Positions 52,141 through 62,662 of a stretch of 64,000 nt of DNA are shown here, piece by piece. This DNA is from Candidatus Macondimonas diazotrophica (lineage in GTDB: Bacteria > Pseudomonadota > Gammaproteobacteria > UBA5335). The notes under the pieces were generated by a model. It saw only the letters and a list, made by a program, of their open reading frames with translations. It was not told the origin of the DNA and did not search any database. Every line of letters starts with the position of its first letter. Position 1 is the stretch's first letter. The position numbers were made by a program, and so were the translations under genes. Where the stretch lies: NCBI RefSeq assembly GCF_004684205.1, contig NZ_SRIO01000005.1, positions 62,001 through 126,000 of the forward strand, in the 5' to 3' direction.

Positions 52141-52887
52141 TCAGCGCGTGATTTTCGCCAAGCTGGCACTGGTCTGCTCGATCCAGGCCTGCGCTTGTGC
52201 ATTGATCGTCTCGACATCCTGACCCTGGACATCGAGTGGCGGCCCGATGGCCAGCCGCGCCGTGCCCGGGCGGATACGCCAAGTCGCGCCGGGCCAGAAC
52301 AGACCGGTATTCACTGCAATCGGTACCACAGGGACGCCGGCACGCTGGGCCAGCCAGACACCGCCCTTGTTGTAGGGGCGCGATTCGCCGGGAGCGACGC
52401 GGGTCCCTTCCGGATAGACCACCACCCAGAGCCCCATGCCCAGGCGCTCCTGCCCCTGTCGCAACAACTCCTTGAGGGCCGCGCGCGGTTGCTCGCGATC
52501 AATGGCGATAGGATGAAACGAGGCCAGCGACGGTCCGAACAGCGGGATACGCAGCAGTTCGCGCTTGAGAACCCAAGTCTGCCGCGGCAGGATCAGGGGG
52601 AGCAGAAAGGTCTCCAGCGTGGATTGATGCTTGCACAACACCACTGCCGGACCGGCCGGAAGATGCTCCAGTCCTGACACGGCATGGCGCAGCCCCACCA
52701 CCCAACGCAACAGGGCCGCATGAAACTGCAGCCACATCAGGGCCAGGCGGTAGCGCAGCCGATGAGCCAGGGGGCGGCTGGCCAGGATGACCGGAGCCCA
52801 GAGAATCACACTCGTGGCCAGCAAGGCAATGAAAAGCACGCAGCGCAACGTCTGGATCATGCCCAGTTTGCGTTCCCCAGCATTCAT
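52141..52887 (-). CDS. plsC: 1-acylglycerol-3-phosphate acyltransferase
   Basis: Adds the second acyl chain to lysophosphatidic acid in phospholipid synthesis at the inner membrane. The 248-residue protein has an N-terminal membrane segment, the acyltransferase motif as KHQSTLETF (HX4E rather than HX4D, a known variant in proteobacterial PlsC), FGPSLASFHPIAIDRE and VVYPEGTRVAPGE. The ATG at 52887 overlaps the gmhB stop. It ends the glyQ-glyS-gmhB-plsC run, an order conserved in many gammaproteobacteria. Confidence 0.94.
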   Translation of the reverse strand: MNAGERKLGMIQTLRCVLFIALLATSVILWAPVILASRPLAHRLRYRLALMWLQFHAALLRWVVGLRHAVSGLEHLPAGPAVVLCKHQSTLETFLLPLILPRQTWVLKRELLRIPLFGPSLASFHPIAIDREQPRAALKELLRQGQERLGMGLWVVVYPEGTRVAPGESRPYNKGGVWLAQRAGVPVVPIAVNTGLFWPGATWRIRPGTARLAIGPPLDVQGQDVETINAQAQAWIEQTSASLAKITR

Positions 52888-53516
52888 GGCTGCTGCTCGC
52901 CCGCTGGGTCGGCGGTGGTGGCAACCCAGCGGGCCGCGAATGCGTCGAGATCCATGAACACGGGAAAGTCGATTGACAGCCCATATTCCTGCAAGGTGCG
53001 CTCGCCATGCCCGGTTCGCACCAAAACCGCGCGTGCACCGATGCTGCGGGCAGCTTCGAGATCGCGCGCCGCATCACCCACGACGGTAAGCGTCGCCGGA
53101 TCGATGCTGGCCCACGCCGCAATGCGTTGCAGGAGACCCGGGCGCGGCTTGCGGCATCGGCAGTCGGCATCCGGCGCATGCGGGCAGACGAAAATGCCCG
53201 CCAGCCGGCCGCCCGCCCGCTGAATCTCGGACTCCAGATGCGCGTGGATGACCGCCAACCCTTCCCGGGTCAGCAGTCCGCGCCCCACCGCAGATTGATT
53301 GGTGGCCACCGCCATACCGAATCCGGCCGCCGTCAACCGGGCGATGGCGGCCAGGCTACCCGGCAGAAAATCGAGTTCCTGCGGCGTTTTCACATAGTCT
53401 GCCCGGTCTCGGTTGATGACCCCGTCGCGATCCAGAACGATCCATCCCCGCGCTGGGGGTGCCGGCGACGCGGTCGGTCCAATGGGCAGCAGCATCGATG
53501 GATCCACGGGGCTCAT
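52884..53516 (-). CDS. gmhB: D-glycero-beta-D-manno-heptose-1,7-bisphosphate 7-phosphatase
   Basis: Dephosphorylates heptose bisphosphate in the synthesis of ADP-heptose for LPS core. The HAD-superfamily nucleophile region is IVLDRDGVINRDRADYV, the zinc-binding loop is FVCPHAPDADCRCRKPRPGL and the C-terminal metal site is VVGDAARDLEAARSIG. The 210-residue length fits with a slightly extended N terminus ([20 protein letters not shown]). The ATG overlaps the glyS stop by 4 bases. Confidence 0.95.
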   Translation of the reverse strand: MSPVDPSMLLPIGPTASPAPPARGWIVLDRDGVINRDRADYVKTPQELDFLPGSLAAIARLTAAGFGMAVATNQSAVGRGLLTREGLAVIHAHLESEIQRAGGRLAGIFVCPHAPDADCRCRKPRPGLLQRIAAWASIDPATLTVVGDAARDLEAARSIGARAVLVRTGHGERTLQEYGLSIDFPVFMDLDAFAARWVATTADPAGEQQP

Positions 53517-55585
53517 TTTGCTGGGCAGAGCAGAGAAATGTCTGCCACCTCCCAGAATAGGGCATGCAATCTCGCCAGCAGCGCGAATCGGTTGGCCCGC
53601 AGCGCCGGATCCTCGGCATTGACCAATACAGTGTCGAAAAAGGCGTCCACCGGGGCGCGCAAGGTGGCGAGTGCCGCCAGCGTCCCCTGATAATCGGCCT
53701 GGGCCACCAGCGGCGCAACCACAGCTTGCAGGTCCGTCAACGCAGCAAACAGATCCGCTTCTGCGGCCTCCTTGAACAGGGCGGGATCGACCGCGCTGGC
53801 CCCCGGGGCAGTTTCGGACTTGGCCAGAATATTGGCGACCCGCTTGTTCGCAGCAGCCAAGGCCATCGCCTCAGGCAGATGGCGGAAGTGGTTGACGGCG
53901 TGCACCCGCCGGTCGATATCCACGGGAACCGACGGTGCGCGCGCCATGACCGCCATGAAGACTTCCGACGTAATGCCCTGATCTTCATAGATGGCGCGCA
54001 ACCGCTCTATCACATAGGCAAACACCGGCTCCACCGGCTCGACCTTGAGGGCGCCATAACCCGCTCGCGCCTGACCCAGCATTTCCCGCAAGTCCATGTC
54101 GAGCCCGCGCTCGATCAGGATGCGCAGCAAACCGATGGCGGCGCGGCGCAACCCATACGGATCCCGCGAGCCGGTCGGGATCTGACCCATCCCGAAGATG
54201 CCGACCAGTGTATCGAGCCGGTCGGCCAACCCCAGGGCACAGCCGGTCAATGTCGTCGGCAGGACGTCGCCCGCGAAGGCCGGCAGATACTGCTCGCGCA
54301 GGGCGCTTGCGACTTCGTCGGCTTCACCATCCAGGCGTGCATAGTGCGCCCCCATGATGCCCTGAAGCTCGTCGAATTCGCCGACCATCTCACTCATGAG
54401 ATCACACTTGGACAGCATGCCGGCGCGCTGCGCGAGCGCGACATCCCCGCCGATGCGCTCAGCGAGCCACCGCGACAGCGCCGCGAGTCGTTCGGTCTTG
54501 TCGAACAGACTCCCGAGCTCGGCCTGATAGGTCACCGTGCGCAGCGCCTCGCGACGCGCGGCGAGCGGCTGCTTGCGATCCTGCTCGAAGAAGAAGGCTG
54601 CATCGGCCAGACGCGGCCGGATCACCCGCTCGTTGCCCGCGATCACTTGGACCGGATCGCGCGATTCCAGATTAGCGACGGTAATGAAATGGTTGAGCAG
54701 ACCACCCTGCGCATCACGCACCGGAAAATACTTCTGATGGCCGCGCATCGAGGACATCAACGCTTCGGCCGGTACCTCGAGAAAATGCGCCTCGAACCGC
54801 CCGGCGAGCGGCACCGGCCACTCGGTGAGCGCGGTCACCTCGTCGAGCAGGTCATCGTCCAGCACCGCCTCGCCGCCCAACGCCGCAGCAGCGGCAGCGA
54901 CCCCTTCGGCAATGCGCGCGCGGCGCGCGTCGAAATCGGCCACCACATGGGCTGCCATCAGACGCTCGAGATAATCCGCCGGCTGATCCAGCACGACTGG
55001 GTCGGGCGCAAGAAAGCGATGGCCCCGGCTTTGGCGACCGGCGGGAACGCCCAGCACCGATCCCTCCACGACATCGGAGTCGAGCAGCATCACCAGCCAA
55101 TGAATCGGCCGGACGAATTCGTGTCGGCCTGCGCCCCAGCGCATCCGCTTGGGTGTCGGCAGGGTGTCCAGTGCCCGTTCGACCAATTGAGGCAACAGGT
55201 CACGAAGTGATTGTCCCGGACGCGTCGCCCGATAAATCAGTCGTGACCGTTTGCCTTCATCGTGCCGCTCGAGCGCATCCACCGCCACGCCGCAGCTGCG
55301 GGCAAATCCCAGCGCCGCCGGGGTCGGCTGGCCATCGGCATCGAAGGCGGCGGCAAGTGCAGGCCCCGCTTTTTCCTCGATCTGATCGGGCTGACGGGTC
55401 AACGCATCGTCAATCTGCACGGCAAGCCGCCGCGGCGCGGCATAGGCAGCGACATGACCGAAGGTGATCTGCGCCGCCGCGAGTTCGCGTCGCATGCCGT
55501 CGGCAAAGGCATCGCGCAGCGCCCGCAGGGCCTTGGGCGGCAATTCCTCGGTGCCCAGTTCGATCAGCAGATTCGCCCGGCTCAT
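53513..55585 (-). CDS. glyS: Glycyl-tRNA synthetase beta subunit
   Basis: Beta chain of the alpha2-beta2 glycyl-tRNA synthetase, carrying tRNA recognition. The 690-residue protein starts [20 protein letters not shown], the conserved family N terminus, and contains [29 protein letters not shown]-like and [20 protein letters not shown]-like signatures followed by the C-terminal anticodon-binding domain. The ATG at 55585 overlaps the glyQ stop; nine extra upstream codons are not conserved. Confidence 0.97.
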   Translation of the reverse strand: MSRANLLIELGTEELPPKALRALRDAFADGMRRELAAAQITFGHVAAYAAPRRLAVQIDDALTRQPDQIEEKAGPALAAAFDADGQPTPAALGFARSCGVAVDALERHDEGKRSRLIYRATRPGQSLRDLLPQLVERALDTLPTPKRMRWGAGRHEFVRPIHWLVMLLDSDVVEGSVLGVPAGRQSRGHRFLAPDPVVLDQPADYLERLMAAHVVADFDARRARIAEGVAAAAAALGGEAVLDDDLLDEVTALTEWPVPLAGRFEAHFLEVPAEALMSSMRGHQKYFPVRDAQGGLLNHFITVANLESRDPVQVIAGNERVIRPRLADAAFFFEQDRKQPLAARREALRTVTYQAELGSLFDKTERLAALSRWLAERIGGDVALAQRAGMLSKCDLMSEMVGEFDELQGIMGAHYARLDGEADEVASALREQYLPAFAGDVLPTTLTGCALGLADRLDTLVGIFGMGQIPTGSRDPYGLRRAAIGLLRILIERGLDMDLREMLGQARAGYGALKVEPVEPVFAYVIERLRAIYEDQGITSEVFMAVMARAPSVPVDIDRRVHAVNHFRHLPEAMALAAANKRVANILAKSETAPGASAVDPALFKEAAEADLFAALTDLQAVVAPLVAQADYQGTLAALATLRAPVDAFFDTVLVNAEDPALRANRFALLARLHALFWEVADISLLCPAK

Positions 55586-56535
55586 GCCATCGCCTCCTGC
55601 CGAGCCTGCCACTGGCTCAGGACTTCCTGGCGCAGAGCCGGCGGAGCCATGGGGAAACCGAGGCGTGCACGCGCCTCGAAATAGGCTTGAGCGACGGCGC
55701 GCGCCAGCGTGCGCACTCGCAGGATATAGCGTGCCCGCTCAGTGACCGAGATGGCATGACGCGCGTCGAGCAGATTGAAGGCATGCGAGGCTTTCATGAC
55801 CATCTCGTAGGCCGGCAGTGCGAGGCCGGCCTTCATGAGCCGACCCGCTTCAACCTCGTACAGATCGAACAGGCGGAACAGCTCATCAACCGGCGCCTGC
55901 TCGAAGTTGTAGGTCGACATCTCGACCTCGTTCTGGTGGAACACATCCCCGTAGGTCACCGGTGCGCCGTCGGGGCCGATGGTCCAAACCAGATCGAAAA
56001 TCGAGTCCTTGCCCTGCAGGTAGAGCGCAATGCGTTCGAGACCATAAGTGATCTCGCCGGTGACGGGAAAGCATTCCAGCCCGCCCACCTGCTGGAAGTA
56101 GGTGAATTGGGTGACCTCCATGCCGTTCAGCCACACCTCCCAGCCAAGCCCCCAGGCGCCAAGGGTCGGGGACTCCCAGTTGTCCTCGACGAAGCGAATA
56201 TCATGAACCTGGGGGTCGATGCCCAGTTCCCGCAGGGAATCCAGGTAGATCGACTGAAAATCGAGCGGCGAAGGCTTCATCACCACCTGGAACTGGTAGT
56301 AATGCTGCAGACGGTTGGGATTGTCGCCATAGCGGCCATCCTTGGGCCGGCGGCAAGGCTGGACATAAGCCGCATTCCAGGTTTCCGGGCCAATCGCGCG
56401 CAGAAAAGTCGCCGGGTGGAACGTACCGGCGCCGACCTCGAGATCCAGCGGTTGAAGAATCACGCAGCCCTGTCGGGCCCAGTAGTTCTGCAGTACCAGG
56501 ATCAGATCCTGGAAGGTTTGAGGGGATGCGCTCAT
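55582..56535 (-). CDS. glyQ: Glycyl-tRNA synthetase alpha subunit
   Basis: Catalytic alpha chain of glycyl-tRNA synthetase. The 317-residue protein shows the class II core motifs [40 protein letters not shown], and [10 protein letters not shown]. The start at 56535 matches the family N terminus ([19 protein letters not shown]). It is the first gene of the four-gene minus-strand run. A candidate -10 TATACT lies 59 bases upstream (56599-56594) without a clear -35. Confidence 0.97.
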   Translation of the reverse strand: MSASPQTFQDLILVLQNYWARQGCVILQPLDLEVGAGTFHPATFLRAIGPETWNAAYVQPCRRPKDGRYGDNPNRLQHYYQFQVVMKPSPLDFQSIYLDSLRELGIDPQVHDIRFVEDNWESPTLGAWGLGWEVWLNGMEVTQFTYFQQVGGLECFPVTGEITYGLERIALYLQGKDSIFDLVWTIGPDGAPVTYGDVFHQNEVEMSTYNFEQAPVDELFRLFDLYEVEAGRLMKAGLALPAYEMVMKASHAFNLLDARHAISVTERARYILRVRTLARAVAQAYFEARARLGFPMAPPALRQEVLSQWQARQEAMA

Positions 56536-56903
56536 GGGACTCCACGCCGGAAAGAAGACTTGAGGAAAATCGGTGAGCCGGCCAAATCAAAAAAGTATAC
56601 CGGCCTGGACTGTCTCCGTGCATCAGCCCTGTTGGAACCTTCGGGCAGGTGCTAACCTTGGCCACATCTCGCAGAGATCGGTGCGGGCGCATGAAGGGAG
56701 CCACCGCACCGCCCCAACTTGGTGCGACACGACTCAGGCGCACCATGATTGCGCGGCCTGCGGACCGCGGAACGACAGCGACAGCCCTGTTGCAGGGCAT
56801 CGCCGTGCTGGCATGCTTTGGCATGGTTCATGCGTGATTCTATGGGATGCCCGTCCTTGGTGGGTCGTCTGAAGTTTGATCTATCGCAATTTGGAGGAAT
56901 GCA
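56536..56903. other. Divergent regulatory region between glyQ and glnA
   Basis: This 368-base gap carries no convincing gene. On the minus side it has TATACT at 56599-56594 for glyQ. On the plus side it holds the sigma-54 promoter candidate at 56818-56834 and, about 85-100 bases upstream of it, an inverted pair TGGTGCG (56720-56726) and CGCACCA (56739-56745). The pair resembles NtrC half-sites but in reversed order, so it is uncertain. Confidence 0.6.
56818..56834 (+). promoter_or_regulatory. Candidate sigma-54 promoter of glnA
   Basis: TTGGCATGGTTCATGCG preserves the required GG (56820-56821) and GC (56832-56833) with exactly 10 bases between them, and matches most of the YTGGCACG-N4-TTGCW consensus. 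It lies about 70 bases before the glnA start. Confidence 0.6.
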
Positions 56904-58319
56904 ATGTCAATGTCCGGCGATGATGTGCTGAAGCTGATTCAAGACAAAGAAGTCAGATTCGTGGACTTCCGGTTCACGGACACCCGGGGCAAGGAACAGC
57001 ACGTCACCGTGCCTGCTCATACCGTGGACGCCGAGGTGTTCGAAAGCGGCAAGATGTTCGACGGCTCGTCCATTGCCGGCTGGAAAGGCATTCAGGAATC
57101 CGACATGATTCTGATGCCTGACCCGGAGACAGCCACCCTCGATCCATTCTTCGAGGAACTGACGCTAAACCTCACCTGCGATGTGGTCGAACCCGCCACC
57201 ATGCAGGGCTATGACCGCTGCCCGCGATCACTCGCCAAACGCGCGCTGGCCTACCTTCAATCGACCGGCGTCGCCGATACAGCGTTCTTCGGTCCCGAAA
57301 ACGAATTCTTCATCTTCGACGACGTTCGCTGGGGCGCCGACATCGGTGGCTGCTTCTACAAGATCGATTCGGAAGAGGCTGGCTGGAACACCGAAAAAGT
57401 CTACCCTGACGGCAACATGGGCCACCGCCCGGGCGTCAAGGGCGGGTACTTCCCGGTTCCGCCGGTCGATGCGCTGCACGATATCCGCGCCGCCATGTGC
57501 CTCACCCTCGAGGAAATGGGCCTGCCGGTCGAGGTCCATCATCACGAAGTGGCCACCGCGGGTCAGTGCGAAATCGGCGTGAAGTTCAACACGCTGGTCA
57601 AGAAAGCCGACGAAGTCCAGCGCCTCAAATATGTCGTGCAGAATGTGGCCCACAGCTACGGCAAGACGGCCACATTCATGCCCAAGCCGCTGGTCGGCGA
57701 CAACGGCAGCGGCATGCATGTGCACCAGTCCCTGTCCAAGGCTGGCCAGAACCTGTTCTCCGGCGATCAATACGGCGGCCTGTCCGAGACGGCGCTGTAC
57801 TACATCGGCGGCATCATCAAGCATGCCCATGCCATCAATGCCTTCACCAATGCCAGCACCAACAGCTACAAGCGTCTGGTGCCTCATTTCGAAGCCCCGG
57901 TCATGCTGGCCTATTCGGCTCGCAACCGCTCGGCCTCCGTGCGTATTCCCTGGGTGTCGAGCCCGAAGGCGCGGCGCATTGAGGTTCGCTTCCCGGATTC
58001 GACCGCCAACCCCTACTTGGCCTTCGCGGCGATGATGATGGCGGGTCTCGATGGCATCAAGAACAAGATCCATCCCGGGGAAGCCATGGACAAGGATCTT
58101 TACGATTTGCCGCCCGAAGAGGAAAAGGCCATCCCCAAGGTCGCTTTTTCGCTTGAGCAGGCGCTCAATGCACTGGACAGCGACCGTGACTTCCTCACCG
58201 CCGGCGGTGTATTCACCGATGACATGATCGATGCCTACATCGCGCTCAAGACGGCCGACGTGTCGCGGGTCCGCATGACCACCCATCCGGTGGAATTCGA
58301 CCTGTATTACAGCCTCTGA
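56904..58319 (+). CDS. glnA: Glutamine synthetase type I
   Basis: Makes glutamine from glutamate, ammonium and ATP; the main entry of ammonium. The 471-residue protein shows the substrate loop [12 protein letters not shown], the glutamate-binding NEFFIFDD region, [20 protein letters not shown] with metal ligands, and the adenylylation loop [15 protein letters not shown] near residue 398 whose Tyr can be modified by GlnE. GGAGGA precedes the ATG. It is followed by a strong terminator, then ntrB and ntrC. The sigma-54 candidate fits NtrC-controlled expression. Confidence 0.98.
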   Translation: MSMSGDDVLKLIQDKEVRFVDFRFTDTRGKEQHVTVPAHTVDAEVFESGKMFDGSSIAGWKGIQESDMILMPDPETATLDPFFEELTLNLTCDVVEPATMQGYDRCPRSLAKRALAYLQSTGVADTAFFGPENEFFIFDDVRWGADIGGCFYKIDSEEAGWNTEKVYPDGNMGHRPGVKGGYFPVPPVDALHDIRAAMCLTLEEMGLPVEVHHHEVATAGQCEIGVKFNTLVKKADEVQRLKYVVQNVAHSYGKTATFMPKPLVGDNGSGMHVHQSLSKAGQNLFSGDQYGGLSETALYYIGGIIKHAHAINAFTNASTNSYKRLVPHFEAPVMLAYSARNRSASVRIPWVSSPKARRIEVRFPDSTANPYLAFAAMMMAGLDGIKNKIHPGEAMDKDLYDLPPEEEKAIPKVAFSLEQALNALDSDRDFLTAGGVFTDDMIDAYIALKTADVSRVRMTTHPVEFDLYYSL

Positions 58320-58340
58320 TCGCGTCAGTTCGACCGTCAA

Positions 58341-58376
58341 AACCCGCCTGAAGTAATTCAGGCGGGTTTTTTTTGA
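58341..58376 (+). terminator. Rho-independent terminator after glnA
   Basis: ACCCGCCTGAA and TTCAGGCGGGT form a GC-rich stem around a GTAA loop (about 58342-58367), followed by eight T. It partly separates glnA from ntrBC, so the two regulators are read by readthrough or by their own promoter. Confidence 0.9.
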
Positions 58377-58634
58377 TCCTGCAGACCATCCGGCCGCATT
58401 ATGCATTCCCTTCCGCGGCCTGGATACCCGGCCATTCGGCACGGCGCCCCGATCGTGCTGCACCATTTTTTCCGCGTATCGATCGCCCTGCGCCCCCGTT
58501 CCGCACCAAAAAGGCGCATAATTGACCCCACCCCGGATCAATACGCCTCCGCGGGCCCGATATGCGTCAGGGTGGTGCGTTCAGGCACGCCATCATGTGG
58601 CGCCGGCACAGCTTTTGCTTGCCAAGACAACACC

Positions 58635-59759
58635 ATGAACAATCGCTCTCGACAAGACCACGCGCTGACCGGCACCGGCCTGGGGGCCGCCGCGCTCCTC
58701 GATCAATTGGCGACTGCCGTCCTGGTTCTGGACGGGAGCCTGCGGATCCGCTATCTCAACAGCGCAACCGAGATGTTGTTCGGCGCCAGCGTCCGGCGAC
58801 TGGCGGGGACCTCCCTCACCTCGCTGGTGCTACATGGAGAAAGCCTCGCTGAACGCCTGCTCGAGGCGCTCACCAGCGAGGCGCCCTACACAGAACGCGA
58901 ACTCAACCTGCGACTCGGCTCTTTGAACGAGACGACTCCGGTGGTGGTCGATTGCATGGTGACACCCATTCGCCTGATCAATGGCGCGCGTGCCTTGCTG
59001 CTTGAACTCCACCAACAGGATCGCCACCTGCGCATTTCGCGCGAGGAAAACCTGTTGACCCAACAGCAGGCCAGCCGCGCCGTGGTTCGCGGACTGGCCC
59101 ATGAAATCAAGAATCCGCTCGGCGGTTTGCGGGGTGCAGCGCAGCTGCTGGACGCCGAAGTTCACGATCCGGATTTGCGTGACTATACCCGGGTCATCAT
59201 GGCCGAGGCCGACCGGCTGCAGCAGCTTGTGGACACCTTGCTGGGCTCGAACCGCCCCCTGCGCATCGGTGAAGTCAACATCCACGAAGTGATGGAACGG
59301 GTCCGCACCTTGGTCGCGGCAGAGGGGCATCCGGGGATCACGGTGCGCAGCGACTACGATCCGAGTCTCCCCTGCCTCACAGGCGACATGGATCAGATCA
59401 TTCAAGCGATGCTCAACATTGTCCGAAATGCCATCGAGGCCGTGTTACCGCAGTCGCAGCGCAACCAACCCGCGGCCATCGTGCTGTCGACGCGTGCGCA
59501 ACGCCAATTCACGATCGGACATCGCCGCCACCGCCTGGTCATCCGAGTGGACGTGATCGACAACGGCCCCGGCATTCCGCCCGAACTGGTCGAGCAGATT
59601 TTCTATCCCATGGTCACCGGCCGGGCTGAAGGCACCGGCCTGGGCCTGTCCATTGCCCAGGACCTCATCGGGCGGCACGGCGGCACCATCGAGTGCCATA
59701 CCCGTCCTGGCGAGACCCGATTTTCCGTATTTCTTCCGCTTCAACAGGGCGAGTCATGA
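58635..59759 (+). CDS. glnL: Nitrogen regulation sensor histidine kinase NtrB
   Basis: Cytoplasmic kinase/phosphatase for NtrC that reads nitrogen status through PII. The 374-residue protein has an N-terminal PAS domain (about residues 16-125, ending DRHLRISREENL), the phospho-acceptor motif RGLAHEIKNPLGGLRGAAQL with the conserved His, and a GHKL ATPase domain with NIVRNAIEAVL, DNGPGIPPELVEQIF and GTGLGLSIAQDLI. The ATG at 58635 follows a CAACACC spacer; a long frame before it is not conserved. Its stop overlaps ntrC by ATGA. Confidence 0.95.
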   Translation: MNNRSRQDHALTGTGLGAAALLDQLATAVLVLDGSLRIRYLNSATEMLFGASVRRLAGTSLTSLVLHGESLAERLLEALTSEAPYTERELNLRLGSLNETTPVVVDCMVTPIRLINGARALLLELHQQDRHLRISREENLLTQQQASRAVVRGLAHEIKNPLGGLRGAAQLLDAEVHDPDLRDYTRVIMAEADRLQQLVDTLLGSNRPLRIGEVNIHEVMERVRTLVAAEGHPGITVRSDYDPSLPCLTGDMDQIIQAMLNIVRNAIEAVLPQSQRNQPAAIVLSTRAQRQFTIGHRRHRLVIRVDVIDNGPGIPPELVEQIFYPMVTGRAEGTGLGLSIAQDLIGRHGGTIECHTRPGETRFSVFLPLQQGES

Positions 59760-61174
59760 ACACCGAAGTCGTCAACGTCTGGATTGTCGACGATGACCGG
59801 TCCATGCGTTGGGTCTTGGAAAAGGCCCTGCGCAACGACGGGATGTCGACCCAATCCTTTGATTCTGCTGATGCCGTACTCCGGGAAATCCGGACACGGC
59901 GACCCGATGTGCTGGTCACGGATGTGCGCATGCCCGGCATGGATGGCCTGGCCCTGCTGCAGCAGCTGCATGAGGAAGATCCGACCCTTCCGGTGATCGT
60001 GATGACCGCCCATTCCGACCTCGACAGCGCGGTCGCCAGCTACCAGGGCGGTGCCTTCGAATACCTGCCCAAGCCATTCGACATCTACGAAGCCGTGGAA
60101 CTGGTCCGGCGCGCCTACAAGCACCGTGTTCAGCAAAGCCGACCGGATACGGCGTCCCCCGAACCGCCGAACATCCCCACCATCATCGGCGAAGCGCCGG
60201 CGATGCAGGAGGTGTTCCGCGCCATCGGGCGGCTGTCGCGCTCGCACATCACGGTCTTGATCAACGGCGAGTCGGGAACCGGCAAGGAGCTGGTGGCGCG
60301 CGCCCTGCATCGCCACAGCCCGCGGGCCGGCAAGCCTTTCATCGCACTCAACACCGCCGCCATTCCCCGCGAACTGCTCGAATCGGAGCTGTTCGGGCAT
60401 GAGCGGGGCGCTTTCACCGGCGCCCAGGCCCTGCGGCGCGGCCGCTTCGAACAGGCCGACGGCGGTACGCTGTTTCTCGATGAAATCGGCGACATGCCCG
60501 CCGAACTCCAGACCCGGCTGCTGCGCGTGCTCGCCGACGGACAGTTCTATCGCGTAGGCGGCCATGTGCCGCTGCACGTCGATGTGCGCATTATCGCAGC
60601 GACGCATCAGAACCTCGAAAACCTGGTCAAGACCGGACAGTTTCGCGAGGATCTGTTCCATCGCCTCAATGTGATTCGGGTGCATGTGCCCCCGCTGCGT
60701 GAGCGGCGCGAGGACATCCCCTTGCTGCTGCGTTACTTCCTCAATCGGGCCGCCAAAGAGCTCGGCATGGAGGTCAAGATCCTGCGGCCCAACGTGGAAG
60801 CCTACCTGTGCCGGCTCGACTGGCCGGGCAACGTGCGCCAAATCGAAAACACTTGCCGCTGGCTGACCGTCATGGCCTCGGGGCGCGAAGTGCACATGGA
60901 AGACCTGCCGCCGGAACTGGCCCGCCAGGATGCCCGCAGCGCCGAAACCGTTCACAGCTGGGAGGATGGCCTCAAGCGTTGGGCCGAGCAACAGCTCGCC
61001 GGCGGCGAACAGGATCTGCTCGGTCATGCAACACCCAACTTCGAGCGCATCATGATCCGTGCTGCGCTGAGCCATACCGGTGGCCGGCGCCAGGAAGCGG
61101 CACGGCTGCTGGGCTGGGGGCGCAACACGCTGACTCGCAAGATCAAGGAACTGGAATTGCCCGAGGATCTGTGA
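59756..61174 (+). CDS. glnG: Nitrogen regulation response regulator NtrC
   Basis: Sigma-54-dependent activator of nitrogen-assimilation genes. The 472-residue protein has a receiver domain (phospho-Asp in VLVTDVRMPGMDGL), an AAA+ domain with Walker A (NGESGTGKELVARALH) and the GAFTGA sigma-54 contact motif, and a Fis-type helix-turn-helix at the C terminus (RRQEAARLLGWGRNTLTRKI). The start overlaps the ntrB stop. The candidate sigma-54 promoter before glnA is a likely target. Confidence 0.97.
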   Translation: MNTEVVNVWIVDDDRSMRWVLEKALRNDGMSTQSFDSADAVLREIRTRRPDVLVTDVRMPGMDGLALLQQLHEEDPTLPVIVMTAHSDLDSAVASYQGGAFEYLPKPFDIYEAVELVRRAYKHRVQQSRPDTASPEPPNIPTIIGEAPAMQEVFRAIGRLSRSHITVLINGESGTGKELVARALHRHSPRAGKPFIALNTAAIPRELLESELFGHERGAFTGAQALRRGRFEQADGGTLFLDEIGDMPAELQTRLLRVLADGQFYRVGGHVPLHVDVRIIAATHQNLENLVKTGQFREDLFHRLNVIRVHVPPLRERREDIPLLLRYFLNRAAKELGMEVKILRPNVEAYLCRLDWPGNVRQIENTCRWLTVMASGREVHMEDLPPELARQDARSAETVHSWEDGLKRWAEQQLAGGEQDLLGHATPNFERIMIRAALSHTGGRRQEAARLLGWGRNTLTRKIKELELPEDL

Positions 61175-61184
61175 ATCCGGCGAC

Positions 61185-62528
61185 TCAGTTGCCGGATCGG
61201 TGGGCGCGATCCGCATGATCGGTGCGAGCCTCGGGCACACTGGTAATGAGCCGCGAGCCGCTATTGCGGGTCAGGTAGTTCCAGGCCCACCGGGTCATCA
61301 CGACCAGCCGGTTTCCAAACTCGATCAAGCCCATCATGTGCACCAATACCCACAGGTACCAGGCGAAAACGCCTCGCACATGCAAGAAGCGCAAATCACC
61401 CACCGCGGCGTGGCGCCCGATCACCGCCATGCTGCCTTGGTTCCGGTAGCGGAAAGACGGCAGCGAGCGCCCCCGCCGGCGGGCCTTGAGCAGACGCGCC
61501 ACATAATCTCCCGCCTGCATTGCGGCCGGCGCGACGCCGGGCAGCGGCGTGGCGCCGTCGGGGGCGTAGTGGGCCAGGTCCCCGATCACGAAAATCTCCG
61601 GATGCGCCGGGAGTGACAGGTCGGCATTGACCTGGACCTTGCCCGCACGATCCAATGTGCAGGCCACCCGATTGGCCAAGGCCTGCCCGAACCGGGAAGC
61701 ACGTACGCCAGCCGCCCAGAGCACGGTTGCCGCTTCCACGGTCTCTTCGCGCCCGTCCGCATCCTTCAACCGTACCCCGGTCTCGTCGATGTGGGTCACC
61801 AGCGTGCGGGTCATGACCTCGACTCCGAGCTTCTTCAACGAGTTTTGGGCAGCGCGTGCCAGATCGGCCGGATAACTCGGCAGTACCTGCGCTGCTCCTT
61901 CGGCCAGGATGATCCGACTGCGTCGCGTGTCGATATGATGAAACTCATCCTTCAGCGTGTGCTGCGCCAGTTCCCCGATGGCACCGGCCAGTTCCACTCC
62001 GGTGGGGCCGGCACCCACGACGACGAAGGTGGTCAGCCGCGCCTGTTCGACCGGATCTTCACTGAGCTCGGCCGCCTCGAAGGCGCTGAAGATGCGCTGG
62101 CGCATCTCCAGGGCATGTTCGATGGTCTTGAGACCCGGTGCATCCTCGCGCCAGGCGTCGTTGCCGAAATAGCTGTGCTTGACGCCGGTGGCTGCGATCA
62201 GGATGTCATAGCCGATGCGGATTCCCCCGTTGAGGATCACCTGACGGGCAGCTGGATCGAGATCGATCGCCGCGGCCTGGACCACACGCACATTGGGTCG
62301 GCGACGCAGCACATGGCGAATGGGCGTGGCGATGTCGCTGGGCGCCAGCTTGCCGGTGGCCACCTGATAGAGCAACGGCTGGAATAGATGGTAATTGCGC
62401 TTGTCGATGACGGTAACGCGGAAAGACCGATCCTTGGACAAGGATTTGGCCGCATACAAGCCGCCGAAACCGGCACCGACGATCACGACATGCTGGGGAG
62501 AGGGAGAGGAGGATTCGGTCGACGCCAT
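61185..62528 (-). CDS. ndh: Type II NADH:quinone dehydrogenase
   Basis: Single-subunit, non-proton-pumping NADH dehydrogenase on the inner face of the membrane. The 447-residue protein has two dinucleotide-binding folds, for FAD (VVIVGAGFGGLYAAKSL) and NADH (VVVGAGPTGVELAGAIGELA), plus IFVIGDLAHYAPDGATPLPG, and a C-terminal amphipathic region (VFAWYLWVLVHMMGLIEFGN) that attaches to the membrane. It converges with ntrC with only 10 bases between the stops. Confidence 0.94.
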   Translation of the reverse strand: MASTESSSPSPQHVVIVGAGFGGLYAAKSLSKDRSFRVTVIDKRNYHLFQPLLYQVATGKLAPSDIATPIRHVLRRRPNVRVVQAAAIDLDPAARQVILNGGIRIGYDILIAATGVKHSYFGNDAWREDAPGLKTIEHALEMRQRIFSAFEAAELSEDPVEQARLTTFVVVGAGPTGVELAGAIGELAQHTLKDEFHHIDTRRSRIILAEGAAQVLPSYPADLARAAQNSLKKLGVEVMTRTLVTHIDETGVRLKDADGREETVEAATVLWAAGVRASRFGQALANRVACTLDRAGKVQVNADLSLPAHPEIFVIGDLAHYAPDGATPLPGVAPAAMQAGDYVARLLKARRRGRSLPSFRYRNQGSMAVIGRHAAVGDLRFLHVRGVFAWYLWVLVHMMGLIEFGNRLVVMTRWAWNYLTRNSGSRLITSVPEARTDHADRAHRSGN

Positions 62529-62662
62529 GGTTGCCTTGCCGGTCTATGAGGATTGCCCGAAAGCCTTTCATGATAACGCATGCCGCGGATCGGGCCATCG
62601 CCCTTCTGCCCGCGATACACTGATACCATCTTCATCAGCCTTCGAGTGCGTTCGATCCGTTT

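Noticed and set aside
56573-56872. 99-codon plus-strand open frame between glyQ and glnA
   Set aside because: No start signal or protein-like pattern; the stretch carries the promoter elements of the flanking genes.
58343-58376. A small RNA ending at the glnA terminator
   Set aside because: The hairpin directly follows the glnA stop and needs no separate transcript; no promoter of its own was seen.
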